Position numbers and translations under genes: made by a program
In this document: in pieces, positions 45,006-54,816 of the stretch
Layout: each line of letters opens with the position of its first letter
Position numbering within the stretch: the first letter of the stretch is position 1
Notes under the pieces: model-generated
Told to the model about the DNA's origin: nothing
The model's input: only the letters and a program-made list of their open reading frames with translations
The model's database searches: none
Assembly: GCF_900096995.1 (NCBI RefSeq)
Contig: NZ_OANT01000002.1
Coordinates: 186,001 to 250,000, forward strand
DNA length: 64,000 nt
Direction: 5' to 3'
Source: Acinetobacter puyangensis
GTDB taxonomy: Bacteria; Pseudomonadota; Gammaproteobacteria; Pseudomonadales; Moraxellaceae

Positions 45006-47165
45006 ATGTTGAATTATCATGGCATTGCCATAGCGGGTGCAATTTTTGATATGGATGGAACAATGTTTGATACCGAGCGGTTACGGTTTCAAACCTTGAA
45101 ACAGGCATCTCAGGAGTTAATCGGACAAGCGTTCTCAGAGGATTATTTAATGTCCTGTCTGGGCTTGAGTGCAAAACGTGCACAGGAACTTGCCAGAGAA
45201 ATATACGGTGAACAGGTCAATTATGCCGAAATCCGTCAATATGCCGATCAACTGGAACTGGCGCATGTGCGGCAATATGGCGTCCCGATAAAAACCGGAC
45301 TGGTCGAAGTTCTGGAACGATTAAGAAAATCCGGTTTGCGTATGGCTGTTGCCACCTCAAGTAAACGTGTGATCGCCGAAGAATATTTGATTAATGCCAA
45401 TGTCTATAAATATTTTGACGTGGTGATTTGTGGCGATGATGTGGAGCAGGGTAAACCTCATCCGGAAATTTTCCTGCTGGCTGCAAGTATGTTAAATCTG
45501 CAACCACAGCAATGTTTGATGTTTGAAGATTCGGAAAACGGTTTAAAGTCGGCGTATGCGGCACAAGGGCATACTGTTTTATTACAGGATATTAAAGTCC
45601 CAACACCTGAGATGTTAAAGCTTGCAGAATTTTTTTATGATGATATGCAGGCATTATTACAGGATCTCAATGCATATGTTGAGTCGGTCGATATGCCGCA
45701 ACCGATGGATCGCTTTCCGCAAGCCTATAATCAACATATTGTCGGTATTCATGGCTTTGGTGCAATCGGCGGTGGCTATCTGGCACAAATTTTTGCACAT
45801 TGGGACGGCTATACCCGACCTGCGAAAATTTTAGCGACCACCAGCAATGCGCTGTATAAAGAGTCTATTCAGGCATTTGGTAAATATTGTATTCGTTATT
45901 ATCAGGAATCTTATGATGAAATCATAGACGGTATTGAGATTATTGATTCAAATCAGGAACAGGATATTGTTTCGATGTATCAGCAATCGTCAATTGTTGC
46001 CTTGTGTATGCCAGAACATGCAATTGAAACAATTAGCCCGCTGATTGCCAGAAGTTTGATTGAGCGCCACGCTGCGCATGCACAGCCATTAACACTGATG
46101 ATTATTTTAAATAAAGTCGGTGCCAAACAATTTGTATTGGAACATATTGAGCATGCGTTATTGACGTTGACTGATCAGCAGACTGCACAGGAAATTCTGG
46201 CGCAGAATATTTTTGTTGATACAGTTGTCAATCGTATGGTGTCCAAGCTCAATGATAAGGCGCTGTATCGTCAATTAAGAATTAAATACAATTTATTCCA
46301 GCAATATCAACTCGATCGAAATGATGATGATCCGCTGGATATTGAAGACAGCACCTCGTTAACGGCTGAACAAGCCAAATTTATGGATACCACCATTGCT
46401 GATTTAAAACAAAACTTTCAGCCGAGTCATGTATTGCAATCCATGGATTTGATTCTTTTCCATAGTGAAAGCGATATGCCTATCTATGTTGAAAATAATA
46501 GCCCATTGTTAAATCAGCTGAGACAGGTGATTGCTGTCGATGATATTACTCAGATTCAAACTGTCAAAAATCGTCTATGGAATGGGGTACACAGCATTAT
46601 CGCATGGTATGGTCTGTTACTTGGACACGACACCATTGGTGTTGCCATGGGTGATGAACGTATTCAGGCCCTTGTAGAACGCTTGCTCGATCATGAAGTC
46701 GGGCTGGGTCTAAGTTATGAATTTCCCAATATCAGCAAAATTTTACCGCAATTAAAGCATAGTTTTTTACAGTCGTGCAAAAGTGCATTTAAAGACCCTT
46801 GTATTCGGGTGGGTCGAGATCCGATCCGCAAATTACAACTGAATGATCGGGTTTTTGGTTCGATCCAAATGAATGCGCGACATGAGCTTGCTGTTGATGC
46901 CTTATTATATGGCGCAACATTGGCGGTGTTATATGCCAAATCGAATTTGTCCAAAGATGATGAAGAAATTCAGCTATTTCAGCAAGCACTGGATCAGGGA
47001 CAATCGCTTTCACACGCTTTACAGCATGATCTAAGTGAATTATCAGTCGCTGAAACACAATATCAAGATTGGCTACATCAAATTGAATATCTGCTGAGCT
47101 TATATGACCAAGATGCGGAACATTTTCTGCAATCATGGCAACAATCTACTTTAGAAAATATGTAA
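45006..47165 (+). CDS. mtlD: Bifunctional mannitol-1-phosphate dehydrogenase/phosphatase
   Basis: 719-residue fusion. Residues 1 to about 220 are a HAD phosphatase with FDMDGTMFDT (nucleophile D15, acid/base D17), ATSSKR and EDSENG. From about 245 a polyol dehydrogenase domain begins with VGIHGFGAIGGGYLAQ. This matches the unusual MtlD described in Acinetobacter baylyi and A. baumannii, which reduces fructose 6-phosphate to mannitol 1-phosphate and dephosphorylates it, giving mannitol as a compatible solute under salt stress. AGGAG precedes the ATG. No mannitol transporter is adjacent, consistent with synthesis rather than uptake. Confidence 0.9.
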   Translation: MLNYHGIAIAGAIFDMDGTMFDTERLRFQTLKQASQELIGQAFSEDYLMSCLGLSAKRAQELAREIYGEQVNYAEIRQYADQLELAHVRQYGVPIKTGLVEVLERLRKSGLRMAVATSSKRVIAEEYLINANVYKYFDVVICGDDVEQGKPHPEIFLLAASMLNLQPQQCLMFEDSENGLKSAYAAQGHTVLLQDIKVPTPEMLKLAEFFYDDMQALLQDLNAYVESVDMPQPMDRFPQAYNQHIVGIHGFGAIGGGYLAQIFAHWDGYTRPAKILATTSNALYKESIQAFGKYCIRYYQESYDEIIDGIEIIDSNQEQDIVSMYQQSSIVALCMPEHAIETISPLIARSLIERHAAHAQPLTLMIILNKVGAKQFVLEHIEHALLTLTDQQTAQEILAQNIFVDTVVNRMVSKLNDKALYRQLRIKYNLFQQYQLDRNDDDPLDIEDSTSLTAEQAKFMDTTIADLKQNFQPSHVLQSMDLILFHSESDMPIYVENNSPLLNQLRQVIAVDDITQIQTVKNRLWNGVHSIIAWYGLLLGHDTIGVAMGDERIQALVERLLDHEVGLGLSYEFPNISKILPQLKHSFLQSCKSAFKDPCIRVGRDPIRKLQLNDRVFGSIQMNARHELAVDALLYGATLAVLYAKSNLSKDDEEIQLFQQALDQGQSLSHALQHDLSELSVAETQYQDWLHQIEYLLSLYDQDAEHFLQSWQQSTLENM

Positions 47166-47437
47166 AAAATCTGCATGGATAAGTCTACGCAAGTTTGGGC
47201 TTATTCATGTATTGCTTAAAAAAAGCACACTTAATTTTGTCGTTTATAAATCTCTTTAAATCGCATTATCAGATAAAATTATCTTAAAAATAGATATATC
47301 AATAAATTATAAGAGATCATGATAATTCGGAATCTACACATATCTTTATTTTTCATAAGTAATCCAAGTATGTGAATAACGCATTAGCATTAAAAGTTAT
47401 AGTATGCGCAAAATTTTTCATAATTTGTGGAATAGCC

Positions 47438-48316
47438 ATGCTTGATGCCATCCATTTTATTCTTGCCGGGATGTTAGTCGGTTTTTGTGTCGGCATTACC
47501 GGTGTAGGTGGTGGTTCTTTAATGACACCGATTTTGATTAGTCTGTTTAAAATTGAACCGCATATTGCGATTGGTACCGATTTGCTCTATGCCGCAATTT
47601 CCAAATTTTGTGGTTCGCTGGTTCATGCAAAAAAATTAAATATTGTCTGGCCGATTGTCTTATTTCTGGCATTGGGCAGTATTCCTGCATCCTTGATTAC
47701 CACTTGGGTATTGGATCACTATTTAAGTCAGTCTGTTCATTACAAAACTGTATTGACCATGTTTCTGGGTTTTATGCTGACCATTACCGGTATTTCAATT
47801 ATTTTCCGTCCACAAATTGAGAAATTCTTTAGTCGTTACCGCAGTCAAGAACAACAACTCGCAGAACATGAACGTCATGAAATTGCCAATAATAAACGTG
47901 TTTATATTGTGATTATGGGGGTTATTCTCGGGGTGTTTGTGACCTTATCTTCTGTTGGGGCAGGCGCGTTTGGGATCATGGCACTGATCATTATGTTTCC
48001 AAATTTGCCTATGATTCGTATTATTGGTTCCGATGTCGTGCATGCGGTTTTACTGACATTGGTTGCGGGGGTTGGCCATATGAGTGCAGGTAATGTTGAT
48101 TTTAGTTTGTTAATGTGGTTATTGGTGGGTTCTATTCCTGCGATTGTTGTCGGTACATTAATCAGTTCAAAAATGCCTGAAAAATTGATTCGTCGTATTT
48201 TGGGCATTACCTTGTTTGCACTTGGGCTTAATTTTATGATTAATCCTGTAAAAACAAAGCCTAAAGTCGAAGTTGCAGCGGTTCAGATCACGATAGCAGA
48301 AAAAATATCAGCTTAA
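47438..48316 (+). CDS. TauE/SafE-family sulfite/anion exporter
   Basis: 292-residue permease with about eight helices in two repeats; each repeat start is recognisable (GMLVGFCVGITGVGGGSLMTPIL and GVILGVFVTLSSVGAGAFGIMALIIMFP). Probably exports sulfite, sulfonates or related anions. The frame opens with GTG at 47372, but ATG 47438 preceded by GGAA places the first helix in the normal position. A single gene, 272 nt after mtlD. Confidence 0.82.
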   Translation: MLDAIHFILAGMLVGFCVGITGVGGGSLMTPILISLFKIEPHIAIGTDLLYAAISKFCGSLVHAKKLNIVWPIVLFLALGSIPASLITTWVLDHYLSQSVHYKTVLTMFLGFMLTITGISIIFRPQIEKFFSRYRSQEQQLAEHERHEIANNKRVYIVIMGVILGVFVTLSSVGAGAFGIMALIIMFPNLPMIRIIGSDVVHAVLLTLVAGVGHMSAGNVDFSLLMWLLVGSIPAIVVGTLISSKMPEKLIRRILGITLFALGLNFMINPVKTKPKVEVAAVQITIAEKISA

Positions 48317-48424
48317 AAAATAGCATGACTTTTCCAGTTTTATCAATTGGCTAAGCTGATAAAAACAGCAAATTTATGCTATATTGATCACATTTATAGA
48401 TGTTTATAAGTTCTTGAGACGGTA

Positions 48425-49516
48425 ATGAGTGATTTAACTGCCCCAAAAGTGGCAAATACTGATGTAGAAGATATTAATGTTGCTAGCGTACAACCCTTGA
48501 TCACGCCAGCGCAATTAAAAGCAGAATTACCTTTGAGTGAAAAAGCTCGTGTGACCGTCCTTACAGGTCGTCAAACTGTTCGTGATATTTTAGATGGCAA
48601 AGACAAGCGTTTGTTTGTGGTGATCGGGCCGTGTTCCATTCATGATCCAAAAGCTGCACACGAATATGCTGATCGTTTGGCTGCATTAAGTGAAAAAGTC
48701 AAAGATACTTTATACATCATCATGCGGGTTTATTTTGAAAAACCACGCACCACAGTGGGCTGGAAAGGATTGATTAACGATCCAGACATGAATGACTCTT
48801 TTGATATCGAAAAAGGCTTACATCTTGGGCGTAAATTATTACTGGAATTAAATGAAAAAGGTCTACCATGTGCAACTGAAGCACTTGATCCCAATTCACC
48901 GCAATACCTACAGGACTTAATTTCTTGGTCTGCTATTGGTGCACGTACCACAGAAAGCCAAACTCACCGCGAGATGTCTTCCGGTTTATCTTCCCCAGTT
49001 GGTTTTAAAAACGGGACTGATGGTGGTTTAACCGTTGCGACCAATGCGATGCAGGCAGTGAAATCCGGTCATAGTTTCTTAGGTCTAAATGACCATGGTC
49101 AGGTGTCGATCATTCGTACCAGTGGCAACCCTTATGCGCATGTGGTATTGCGCGGTGGTAATGGTAAACCCAACTATGATGCCAGCTCTGTTGCACAGGC
49201 TGAAGATGCATTGAATAAGGCCAAAGTCAGCAACAAGATCATGATTGATGCCAGTCATGCCAACTCTAATAAAGATCCATACTTGCAACCGCTGGTATTA
49301 AGAAATTTAACCGAGCAGATTGTTGATGGCAATAAAACCATTGTGGGTGTAATGGTTGAAAGTCATCTTAAAGGTGGTCGTCAGGATATTCCAAAAGATT
49401 TAAGCCAGTTAGAATATGGTCAATCTGTCACCGATGGCTGTATTGACTGGGATACCACAGAACAGGTGTTACTTGAAATGGATGCCGCTTTAAAAGACGT
49501 TTTACCTCAACGATAA
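48425..49516 (+). CDS. aroG: 3-deoxy-7-phosphoheptulonate synthase, class I
   Basis: 363-residue DAHP synthase catalysing the first step of the shikimate pathway. Motifs are VIGPCSIHDPKAAHEYADRL, MRVYFEKPRTTVGWKGLINDP, WSAIGARTTESQTHREMSSGLSSPVGFKNGTDG and IDASHANSNKDP. Whether phenylalanine, tyrosine or tryptophan controls it cannot be told by eye. It feeds the tyrA-aroA operon at the left of the window. Confidence 0.94.
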   Translation: MSDLTAPKVANTDVEDINVASVQPLITPAQLKAELPLSEKARVTVLTGRQTVRDILDGKDKRLFVVIGPCSIHDPKAAHEYADRLAALSEKVKDTLYIIMRVYFEKPRTTVGWKGLINDPDMNDSFDIEKGLHLGRKLLLELNEKGLPCATEALDPNSPQYLQDLISWSAIGARTTESQTHREMSSGLSSPVGFKNGTDGGLTVATNAMQAVKSGHSFLGLNDHGQVSIIRTSGNPYAHVVLRGGNGKPNYDASSVAQAEDALNKAKVSNKIMIDASHANSNKDPYLQPLVLRNLTEQIVDGNKTIVGVMVESHLKGGRQDIPKDLSQLEYGQSVTDGCIDWDTTEQVLLEMDAALKDVLPQR

Positions 49517-49526
49517 CTTATGGAGC

Positions 49527-49552
49527 GCCATCGAAAGATGGCGTTTTTTTTC
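49527..49552 (+). terminator. Strong terminator after aroG
   Basis: CGCCATC (49527-49533), GAAA tetraloop, GATGGCG (49538-49544), then eight T (49545-49552). It ends one base before the next start codon. Confidence 0.92.
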
Positions 49553-49553
49553 T

Positions 49554-50066
49554 ATGCAGCAACATGACACCATGCAAGAACAGCTCAACACGATTCTTGC
49601 ATTTATGCCGGTACATGAGCATCTTTATACTTCCGGCCAACCGACCGCAGAACAACTGAATCTGATTAAGGAAAATGGTTTTAGTACCATCATTAATCTT
49701 GCCCTGACAGATGCTTCAAATCATTTACCATGTGAAGACCGTATTTGTCTGGAACTGGGATTGGACTATATTCAAATTCCACTGTTGTGGGATTGTCCAA
49801 ATAGCAGCGCTGCTTTGCTGGCGTTGGATCTGGTTGATCATCTGGTTCGGGAGCAACAGGTCTGGTTGCACTGCGCCAAAAATTTTCGTGTCAGCAGCCT
49901 GATGTATCTATATCGTCAATATTATATGGGCATGGATATTGCCGAGGCAGATGCGTTATTACAGCAAATCTGGCAACCGAATGAAACCTGGACGGGTTTG
50001 ATGCATGCGTTACAATTGCAATTGCAAGCCAGACAGTCCACCAAGGAAATTGAGCAACTTAGTTAA
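49554..50066 (+). CDS. Protein tyrosine phosphatase-like protein (DUF442-like)
   Basis: 170 residues. The pattern LYTSGQPTAEQLNLIKENGFSTIINLAL followed by VWLHCAKNFRVSSLMYLYRQ fits the small dual-specificity phosphatase-like group. The loop at H106-C107 reads Cys-x4-Arg (R112) rather than the canonical Cys-x5-Arg, so activity is uncertain. The ATG at 49554 lies directly at the end of the aroG terminator T-tract with no room for a ribosome site; ATG 49572 is an alternative. It may be translated only from read-through RNA or a leaderless transcript. Confidence 0.65.
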   Translation: MQQHDTMQEQLNTILAFMPVHEHLYTSGQPTAEQLNLIKENGFSTIINLALTDASNHLPCEDRICLELGLDYIQIPLLWDCPNSSAALLALDLVDHLVREQQVWLHCAKNFRVSSLMYLYRQYYMGMDIAEADALLQQIWQPNETWTGLMHALQLQLQARQSTKEIEQLS

Positions 50067-50073
50067 ATTAGAC

Positions 50074-50622
50074 TTAAGGAAGACGATAATGTCCGGTAAT
50101 GTTATAGCTGTATAAGATATTGTCTTCCTGCGTACCACGTCCGATATTATGAATAATCAGCGGTGTATTTTTGATCAGGCTTTTACGGTCTGAAACAATG
50201 CCGATATGCACCAGACCTTTGCCTAAATCCCAAGTGACAATATCACCTGCCTGAAATTGGGCATGCTTGATTTGATAGCCTTGCCGTTTGAAATATGTTG
50301 CAATATTGGGCACTCGTCGATGATCAATATTACGATCTGTGGATTTTAGTCCCCATTTTTGCGGATAAGCCTTAAAATTTTTCGCCATATCCTCATGGAT
50401 TAATTGCTGTAAATCAATATCTTGTTGACGTAAGGCACGGATGATGACATCTGTACACACGCCTTTAATCATTGGGACATCACCCATTGGATAGGTCAGT
50501 TTGCTATAAGCAGGATCATAATAGAGGGTTTTGCCAATTTGTGATCGTGCATCCACCACAAGTTTCTGTGCAGATATTGCCCAAGCCTGACTCAATGAAA
50601 AAGCCAGAACAATCATGACCAT
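50074..50622 (-). CDS. DUF1287 secreted protein
   Basis: 182 residues. A signal peptide (MVMIVLAFSLSQAWA) precedes the DUF1287 pattern YDPAYSKLTYPMGDVPMIKGVCTDVIIRALRQQDIDLQQLIHEDM, AGDIVTWDLGKGLVHIGIVSD. The Cys in GVCTDV and the His in LVHIGIVSD resemble a NlpC/P60-like cysteine peptidase arrangement, so cell-wall hydrolysis is possible. Function not established. Convergent with the phosphatase-like gene (7-nt gap). Confidence 0.78.
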   Translation of the reverse strand: MVMIVLAFSLSQAWAISAQKLVVDARSQIGKTLYYDPAYSKLTYPMGDVPMIKGVCTDVIIRALRQQDIDLQQLIHEDMAKNFKAYPQKWGLKSTDRNIDHRRVPNIATYFKRQGYQIKHAQFQAGDIVTWDLGKGLVHIGIVSDRKSLIKNTPLIIHNIGRGTQEDNILYSYNITGHYRLP

Positions 50623-50666
50623 TTTTAAGCATTTAATCGGAAAGGGCTTTATCCTATATAATTGTT

Positions 50667-51143
50667 TTAAATTTTTTGTAATAAAACCACCGCAGAAGCA
50701 AAAATCCCTTCCTGACGACCAGTAAAGCCTAGCTTTTCAGTGGTGGTGGCTTTTACACTAATTTGTGATAATTCTACATTTAAATCTTCGGCGATATTCT
50801 GGCGCATGGCAAGATTATGCGGTGCCAGTTTTGGACGTTCACAGGCAGCAGTAATATCGGCATTTAATAATTGATAACCTTGATTCAATATTAATTGATA
50901 AACATGCCTTAAAAGTACACGGCTATCAGCACCTTTGAACTCCGGATCGGTATCCGGGAAATGTTGTCCGATATCTCCAAGTGCCAATGCCCCTAATAGC
51001 GCATCTGCTAACGCATGCAAGATGACATCACCATCGGAATGCGCCTTTAAACCCTGTGTATGTGGAATTTTTACACCTGCGAGTGTCACAAAACTGCCTG
51101 TTTCAAACGCATGTACATCCAAACCTTGTCCTATTCGTAGCAT
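50667..51143 (-). CDS. ispF: 2-C-methyl-D-erythritol 2,4-cyclodiphosphate synthase
   Basis: 158 residues. MEP-pathway cyclase. Starts [11 protein letters not shown] (metal ligands Asp and His), followed by [35 protein letters not shown] and ending with [20 protein letters not shown]. Family length. ispD is some 15 kb away. Confidence 0.96.
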   Translation of the reverse strand: MLRIGQGLDVHAFETGSFVTLAGVKIPHTQGLKAHSDGDVILHALADALLGALALGDIGQHFPDTDPEFKGADSRVLLRHVYQLILNQGYQLLNADITAACERPKLAPHNLAMRQNIAEDLNVELSQISVKATTTEKLGFTGRQEGIFASAVVLLQKI

Positions 51144-51259
51144 TTTTAAACTTATCCCACCGCTTATTTCATATGAATGACTTGTATAAATATAAATGAA
51201 ACACGTATAGTAAGCATATCTTACTTTATGGCTTAGTCATATTCTTAGTCACTATTTTT

Positions 51260-51916
51260 ATGAACAGTTTTATGAACAGTCATTTACTTGTTAGTCGTTT
51301 TTTTTCGATGGTCTGTCTGGCTTTGCTTCAGCAACATGTATTTGCTGGAATGCCTGATTGTGAGAAAAAATTGTCCGGTGCCTTTGATCAGAAGGTTTGT
51401 AGTCATCAGGAGTTAAAAGATTTAAATCAACAAATCAGGGAAAAATATCTGAATGCTCAGTTGATGTCTAATGCGCCATTAAAATTATTAGAAACATCGA
51501 ATCGTGCCTGGGAAAAATATGTTAAATCCTGCAAGTCGGTACAATGTGTTCATCGGGAATTTGAGCGGCGAATTGATGACCTAACTTTTTTTATCACGAT
51601 CAACCAGAGCCTGACCCAGCATTATATTCGCTATAAAAGTGCGACCATCGATTCCCAGATGACGCATATCCAATTGCAGCAATTGGATAAAAACAGAATT
51701 AAAATTGAAGGCATACAATATCGCAGCCCCAATAATAGCGAAGTCACACGTATTGCCTATTTACGTTCCTATACCTCGCCGGATCATTTGACTGATATTA
51801 CCGATCTGGAAAATAAATGTATTTATAGTTTAAATCGCACAGATCATACTTTGGAATTTCAATCCGAAGATCCGAAATGTCAAAGATTTGTTGGCTTATA
51901 TAAACTTTATGATTGA
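51260..51916 (+). CDS. Secreted hypothetical protein with LprI/DUF1311-like N-terminus
   Basis: 218 residues. Signal peptide ending near FAG (about residue 30), then a cysteine-containing segment DCEKKLSGAFDQKVCSHQELKDLNQQIREKYL...WEKYVKSCKSVQCVHREFERRI, which matches the helical two-disulfide module of the LprI/DUF1311 type (lysozyme-inhibitor-like). The C-terminal half (ATIDSQMTHIQLQQLDKNRIKIEGIQY onward) is not recognised. Two in-frame ATGs, 51260 and 51272, lie in a short direct repeat TATGAACAGT. Confidence 0.6.
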   Translation: MNSFMNSHLLVSRFFSMVCLALLQQHVFAGMPDCEKKLSGAFDQKVCSHQELKDLNQQIREKYLNAQLMSNAPLKLLETSNRAWEKYVKSCKSVQCVHREFERRIDDLTFFITINQSLTQHYIRYKSATIDSQMTHIQLQQLDKNRIKIEGIQYRSPNNSEVTRIAYLRSYTSPDHLTDITDLENKCIYSLNRTDHTLEFQSEDPKCQRFVGLYKLYD

Positions 51917-51918
51917 GC

Positions 51919-52491
51919 CTATCTAAAACTATAGTGCTTTGTTGGCGTTAACACAGTATTCAGTTTCTGATCCCATTTTTGTTGCGTTAAGATCATTTTA
52001 CTTTTTTGAAAATCATGCGCCAGACCAAGTCGATAAGGTAAATGTGGATGCATGGCCAGCGTGCGATCATAGAATCCGCCACCCATTCCTATACGTTGTC
52101 CCAGTTGATCGAACACCACCAAAGGCATAATGAGCAGATCAAGATGTGAGATGTTTAAAGCACGGTGTTGTACTGCTTGTTTCATACCGAGTTGATGTCG
52201 TGTAAAGCGTTGATTTCGCATCTGCTGAATAGAAATTTCTTGCCATAGCAAGTGTTGATTCATTGGACAAATCACCGGCAGATAGACTTTTTTATGCTGT
52301 TTTAATAATGCAAAAATCAATGTACGTGTTGGAACTTCGCCAAATGCATCGAGATAAATGCCGATATGTCGTGCAGACCTAATTTTAGGATGACGGCTTG
52401 CCTGAAATAATATCTTTTGTGCAGCCTGTGCCAAAGCATAACGGGATAATGCACGGCGTTGTTTGCGAATATCTTTGCGTAAAGTGTTCAT
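51919..52491 (-). CDS. ygfA: 5-formyltetrahydrofolate cyclo-ligase
   Basis: 190 residues. ATP-dependent conversion of 5-formyl-THF to 5,10-methenyl-THF. Family motifs are MNTLRKDIRKQRRALS, IGIYLDAFGEVPTRTLI, the KVYLPVI region and FDQLGQRIGMGGGFYDRTLA. The frame is open upstream to 52560, but the ATG at 52491 gives the standard start. Convergent with the preceding gene (2-nt gap). The 6S RNA gene often found next to ygfA was not recognised in the 130-nt upstream gap. Confidence 0.92.
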   Translation of the reverse strand: MNTLRKDIRKQRRALSRYALAQAAQKILFQASRHPKIRSARHIGIYLDAFGEVPTRTLIFALLKQHKKVYLPVICPMNQHLLWQEISIQQMRNQRFTRHQLGMKQAVQHRALNISHLDLLIMPLVVFDQLGQRIGMGGGFYDRTLAMHPHLPYRLGLAHDFQKSKMILTQQKWDQKLNTVLTPTKHYSFR

Positions 52492-52621
52492 GCTTGTCAC
52501 TATAATGAGATACTGACAGAAGTATAAAAATATAAGCCGCTTGATGATAGTGCCATACAAATATCTAACGTATTTTTAGAATTGATTTATACTACTTCGA
52601 AGCCTCATATGACGCATTATT

Positions 52622-53197
52622 ATGTCCAATCTAGAAATTTTTGCTGTTGTGATCAGTATTATTGGCGTTGCATTGACCATTAAACGAAATATGTTGTGCT
52701 GGTTTTTTAATTTCGTTGCCTTCGTTTTATATGCTTATTTGTTTTATACCTTTAAGCTATACGGCGAAACGATTTTGCAGTTTTTCTTTATACTGGTTAA
52801 TTTTTATGGATTTTATAACTGGCTCAAGGGCAAACAACAAGATCATGAGATTCGGATTGAACCGATTACAAAATCGGTTGTCATGCTGCAAATGTTACTC
52901 GCTGCCTTTGCAGGTTTATTATTTGGCCTGATTCTAAAACACTTTACTGATGCTGCGGTACCGATGCTTGATTCACAGCTGGCAGCATTTAGTTTATTGG
53001 CAACCTACTGGACCAGTCGCAAACATATTGCGACTTGGATTCTTTGGGTGTTTGTCGATATTGTTTATGTCGGTATGTTTCTGTATAAGGATTTATGGTT
53101 GACCGCAGCTTTATATGCAGCTTTTGTGGTTATGGCCGCATTTGGCTGGTGGCAATGGCTACAGGTTAAGCAAAAACACGATCTTGCCAAACCATAA
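52622..53197 (+). CDS. pnuC: Nicotinamide mononucleotide/riboside transporter PnuC
   Basis: 191 residues, about seven hydrophobic helices. The conserved NMLCWFFNFVAFVLYAYLFY, FFFILVNFYGFYNWLKG and LLATYWTSRKHIATWILWVFVDIVYVGMFLYKDLW blocks are those of PnuC, which takes up nicotinamide riboside for NAD synthesis. No ribosome site is obvious before the ATG. Single gene. Confidence 0.92.
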   Translation: MSNLEIFAVVISIIGVALTIKRNMLCWFFNFVAFVLYAYLFYTFKLYGETILQFFFILVNFYGFYNWLKGKQQDHEIRIEPITKSVVMLQMLLAAFAGLLFGLILKHFTDAAVPMLDSQLAAFSLLATYWTSRKHIATWILWVFVDIVYVGMFLYKDLWLTAALYAAFVVMAAFGWWQWLQVKQKHDLAKP

Positions 53198-53316
53198 CAT
53201 GCACGGGATTCGTATTAAAAGAATAGCTGTTATTTAAGTATTGGTTTTTCAGCTAGCTATGATAATGTTGCGATAAGTGATCATATTGATCAAATCGGAA
53301 TTGTATAGGGAAGTGC

Positions 53317-54810
53317 ATGCATCAACATTTTCTCCATCAAAAGAATTCACATCAGCGTTATGTGATTGCCAAATTAAAACGAGATTTGCAATATGCAGAC
53401 AATTATCAACAATGGAAAAGCATTGCTTTGGCACTGGATCAGGCATCCGGTCTGGAAGCATGGAAATATGAAAATGCCTCGCCATATTATGGTTACGAAT
53501 TTATTGCACAGCGCCTGACCCGAATTAAACGGCTAAAGAATCAGGATCAGCAACTTGATCTGGCACAATATTTAAGAGAAGGCTTAAATTTTGATATTGC
53601 CAATATTTCCCATCCCTTACTCTATACCCAAACCTTTTTTGGCACCAAAAGATTGATTGAAGACTATATTGAGCATGTTTGTGAAGCATTTGCTTATATT
53701 GTTTGTGACGCATTTACTGCATTGAGTCTGACTGAAAAAATTAAGTATTTTGAAGGCGCATTACAGGCTTATGGTCAGCCTGCATTAATGTTTTCAGGTG
53801 GGGCGACATTAGGATTATTTCATAGTGGCGTATGTAAAGCTTTATATGAGCAGGATTTATTGCCAAAAGTATTTTCCGGATCAAGTGCCGGTGCATTGAT
53901 GGCGGGCATGATGGCGACCCGAACTGATACAGAATTAATGGAATTGATTCATGGTGATGGTTTTTATGAAAATGCCTTTAAATTCCGCAATATTTTTAAA
54001 ATTATTGGTGATCGCAGCGGGATTGCCGACATACAGGCATTAAAAAATTTTTTGCGGGTAAATTTAGGTGAATATACCTTTAGTGAAGCTTTCTCAAAAT
54101 CCGGACGACATGCTTCAATTGTGGTTGCACCTTATATTGCAACGCATCATCCAAGAATCATGAATGAAGTCACCTCTCCAGATTTATTGATCTGGAGTGC
54201 GACCTTGGCCTCATGTGCTGTACCTTTATTATTTCCACCTGTGAAATTAACCACCAAACGACCAGATGGTATTTATATGCCCTATATGGCAAATACCCGC
54301 TGGGTAGATGGCAGTGTACGTAGCGATTTCCCACAAGAAAAAATGGCAAGACTCTATAACATTAATTATTCAATTGCTTGTCAGGTCAATCCGCATGTGG
54401 TGCCTTTTATGCAAAGTGATATTGAGCGTTATCGTAAAGATTTATTGAGCTGGCCCACCCGTTTTATACGCCATCAGGCAAAAAGTCTTGCACTGGAAGC
54501 GATGGATTTTACCCGAACGCATTTGGAACGTATACCAATCATTCAGCGTTTAGTTGATCATGGTTTTGGTATTGTCGGACAGCGTTATTATGGTGATATT
54601 AATATTGTGGGGCAGTATAGTTTGCGACATTATGGTTATATGCTGCAAAATCCTACGCCTGCCTTATTTAAAAAATTACAGCGAGAAGGAGAACGTGCCA
54701 CTTGGCCGAAAATTTCCAGTATCGAAGCACATGCCCGAGTTGGTAAGACACTGGAACATTGTTTGACAGTATTACGTCAACAACAAACATCACTCTGTCA
54801 GACAGGTTAG
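53317..54810 (+). CDS. Patatin-like phospholipase with DUF3336-type N-terminus
   Basis: 497 residues. The N-terminal ~145 residues are the DUF3336 helical region seen in yeast and bacterial patatin lipases. The catalytic domain has the oxyanion MFSGGATLGLFHSGV (about 158-172), the nucleophile elbow GSSAG with S190, and the Asp of the dyad in WVDGSVRSDFP. Likely a cytoplasmic or membrane-associated acyl hydrolase on phospholipids or triacylglycerol. AGGGAAG precedes the ATG. A kinase gene follows 7 nt later and is probably co-transcribed. Confidence 0.88.
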   Translation: MHQHFLHQKNSHQRYVIAKLKRDLQYADNYQQWKSIALALDQASGLEAWKYENASPYYGYEFIAQRLTRIKRLKNQDQQLDLAQYLREGLNFDIANISHPLLYTQTFFGTKRLIEDYIEHVCEAFAYIVCDAFTALSLTEKIKYFEGALQAYGQPALMFSGGATLGLFHSGVCKALYEQDLLPKVFSGSSAGALMAGMMATRTDTELMELIHGDGFYENAFKFRNIFKIIGDRSGIADIQALKNFLRVNLGEYTFSEAFSKSGRHASIVVAPYIATHHPRIMNEVTSPDLLIWSATLASCAVPLLFPPVKLTTKRPDGIYMPYMANTRWVDGSVRSDFPQEKMARLYNINYSIACQVNPHVVPFMQSDIERYRKDLLSWPTRFIRHQAKSLALEAMDFTRTHLERIPIIQRLVDHGFGIVGQRYYGDINIVGQYSLRHYGYMLQNPTPALFKKLQREGERATWPKISSIEAHARVGKTLEHCLTVLRQQQTSLCQTG

Positions 54811-54816
54811 ACTGAT

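Noticed and set aside
52492..52621. 6S RNA gene next to ygfA
   Set aside because: The gap is only 130 nt and no 6S-like long hairpin with central bubble was seen.
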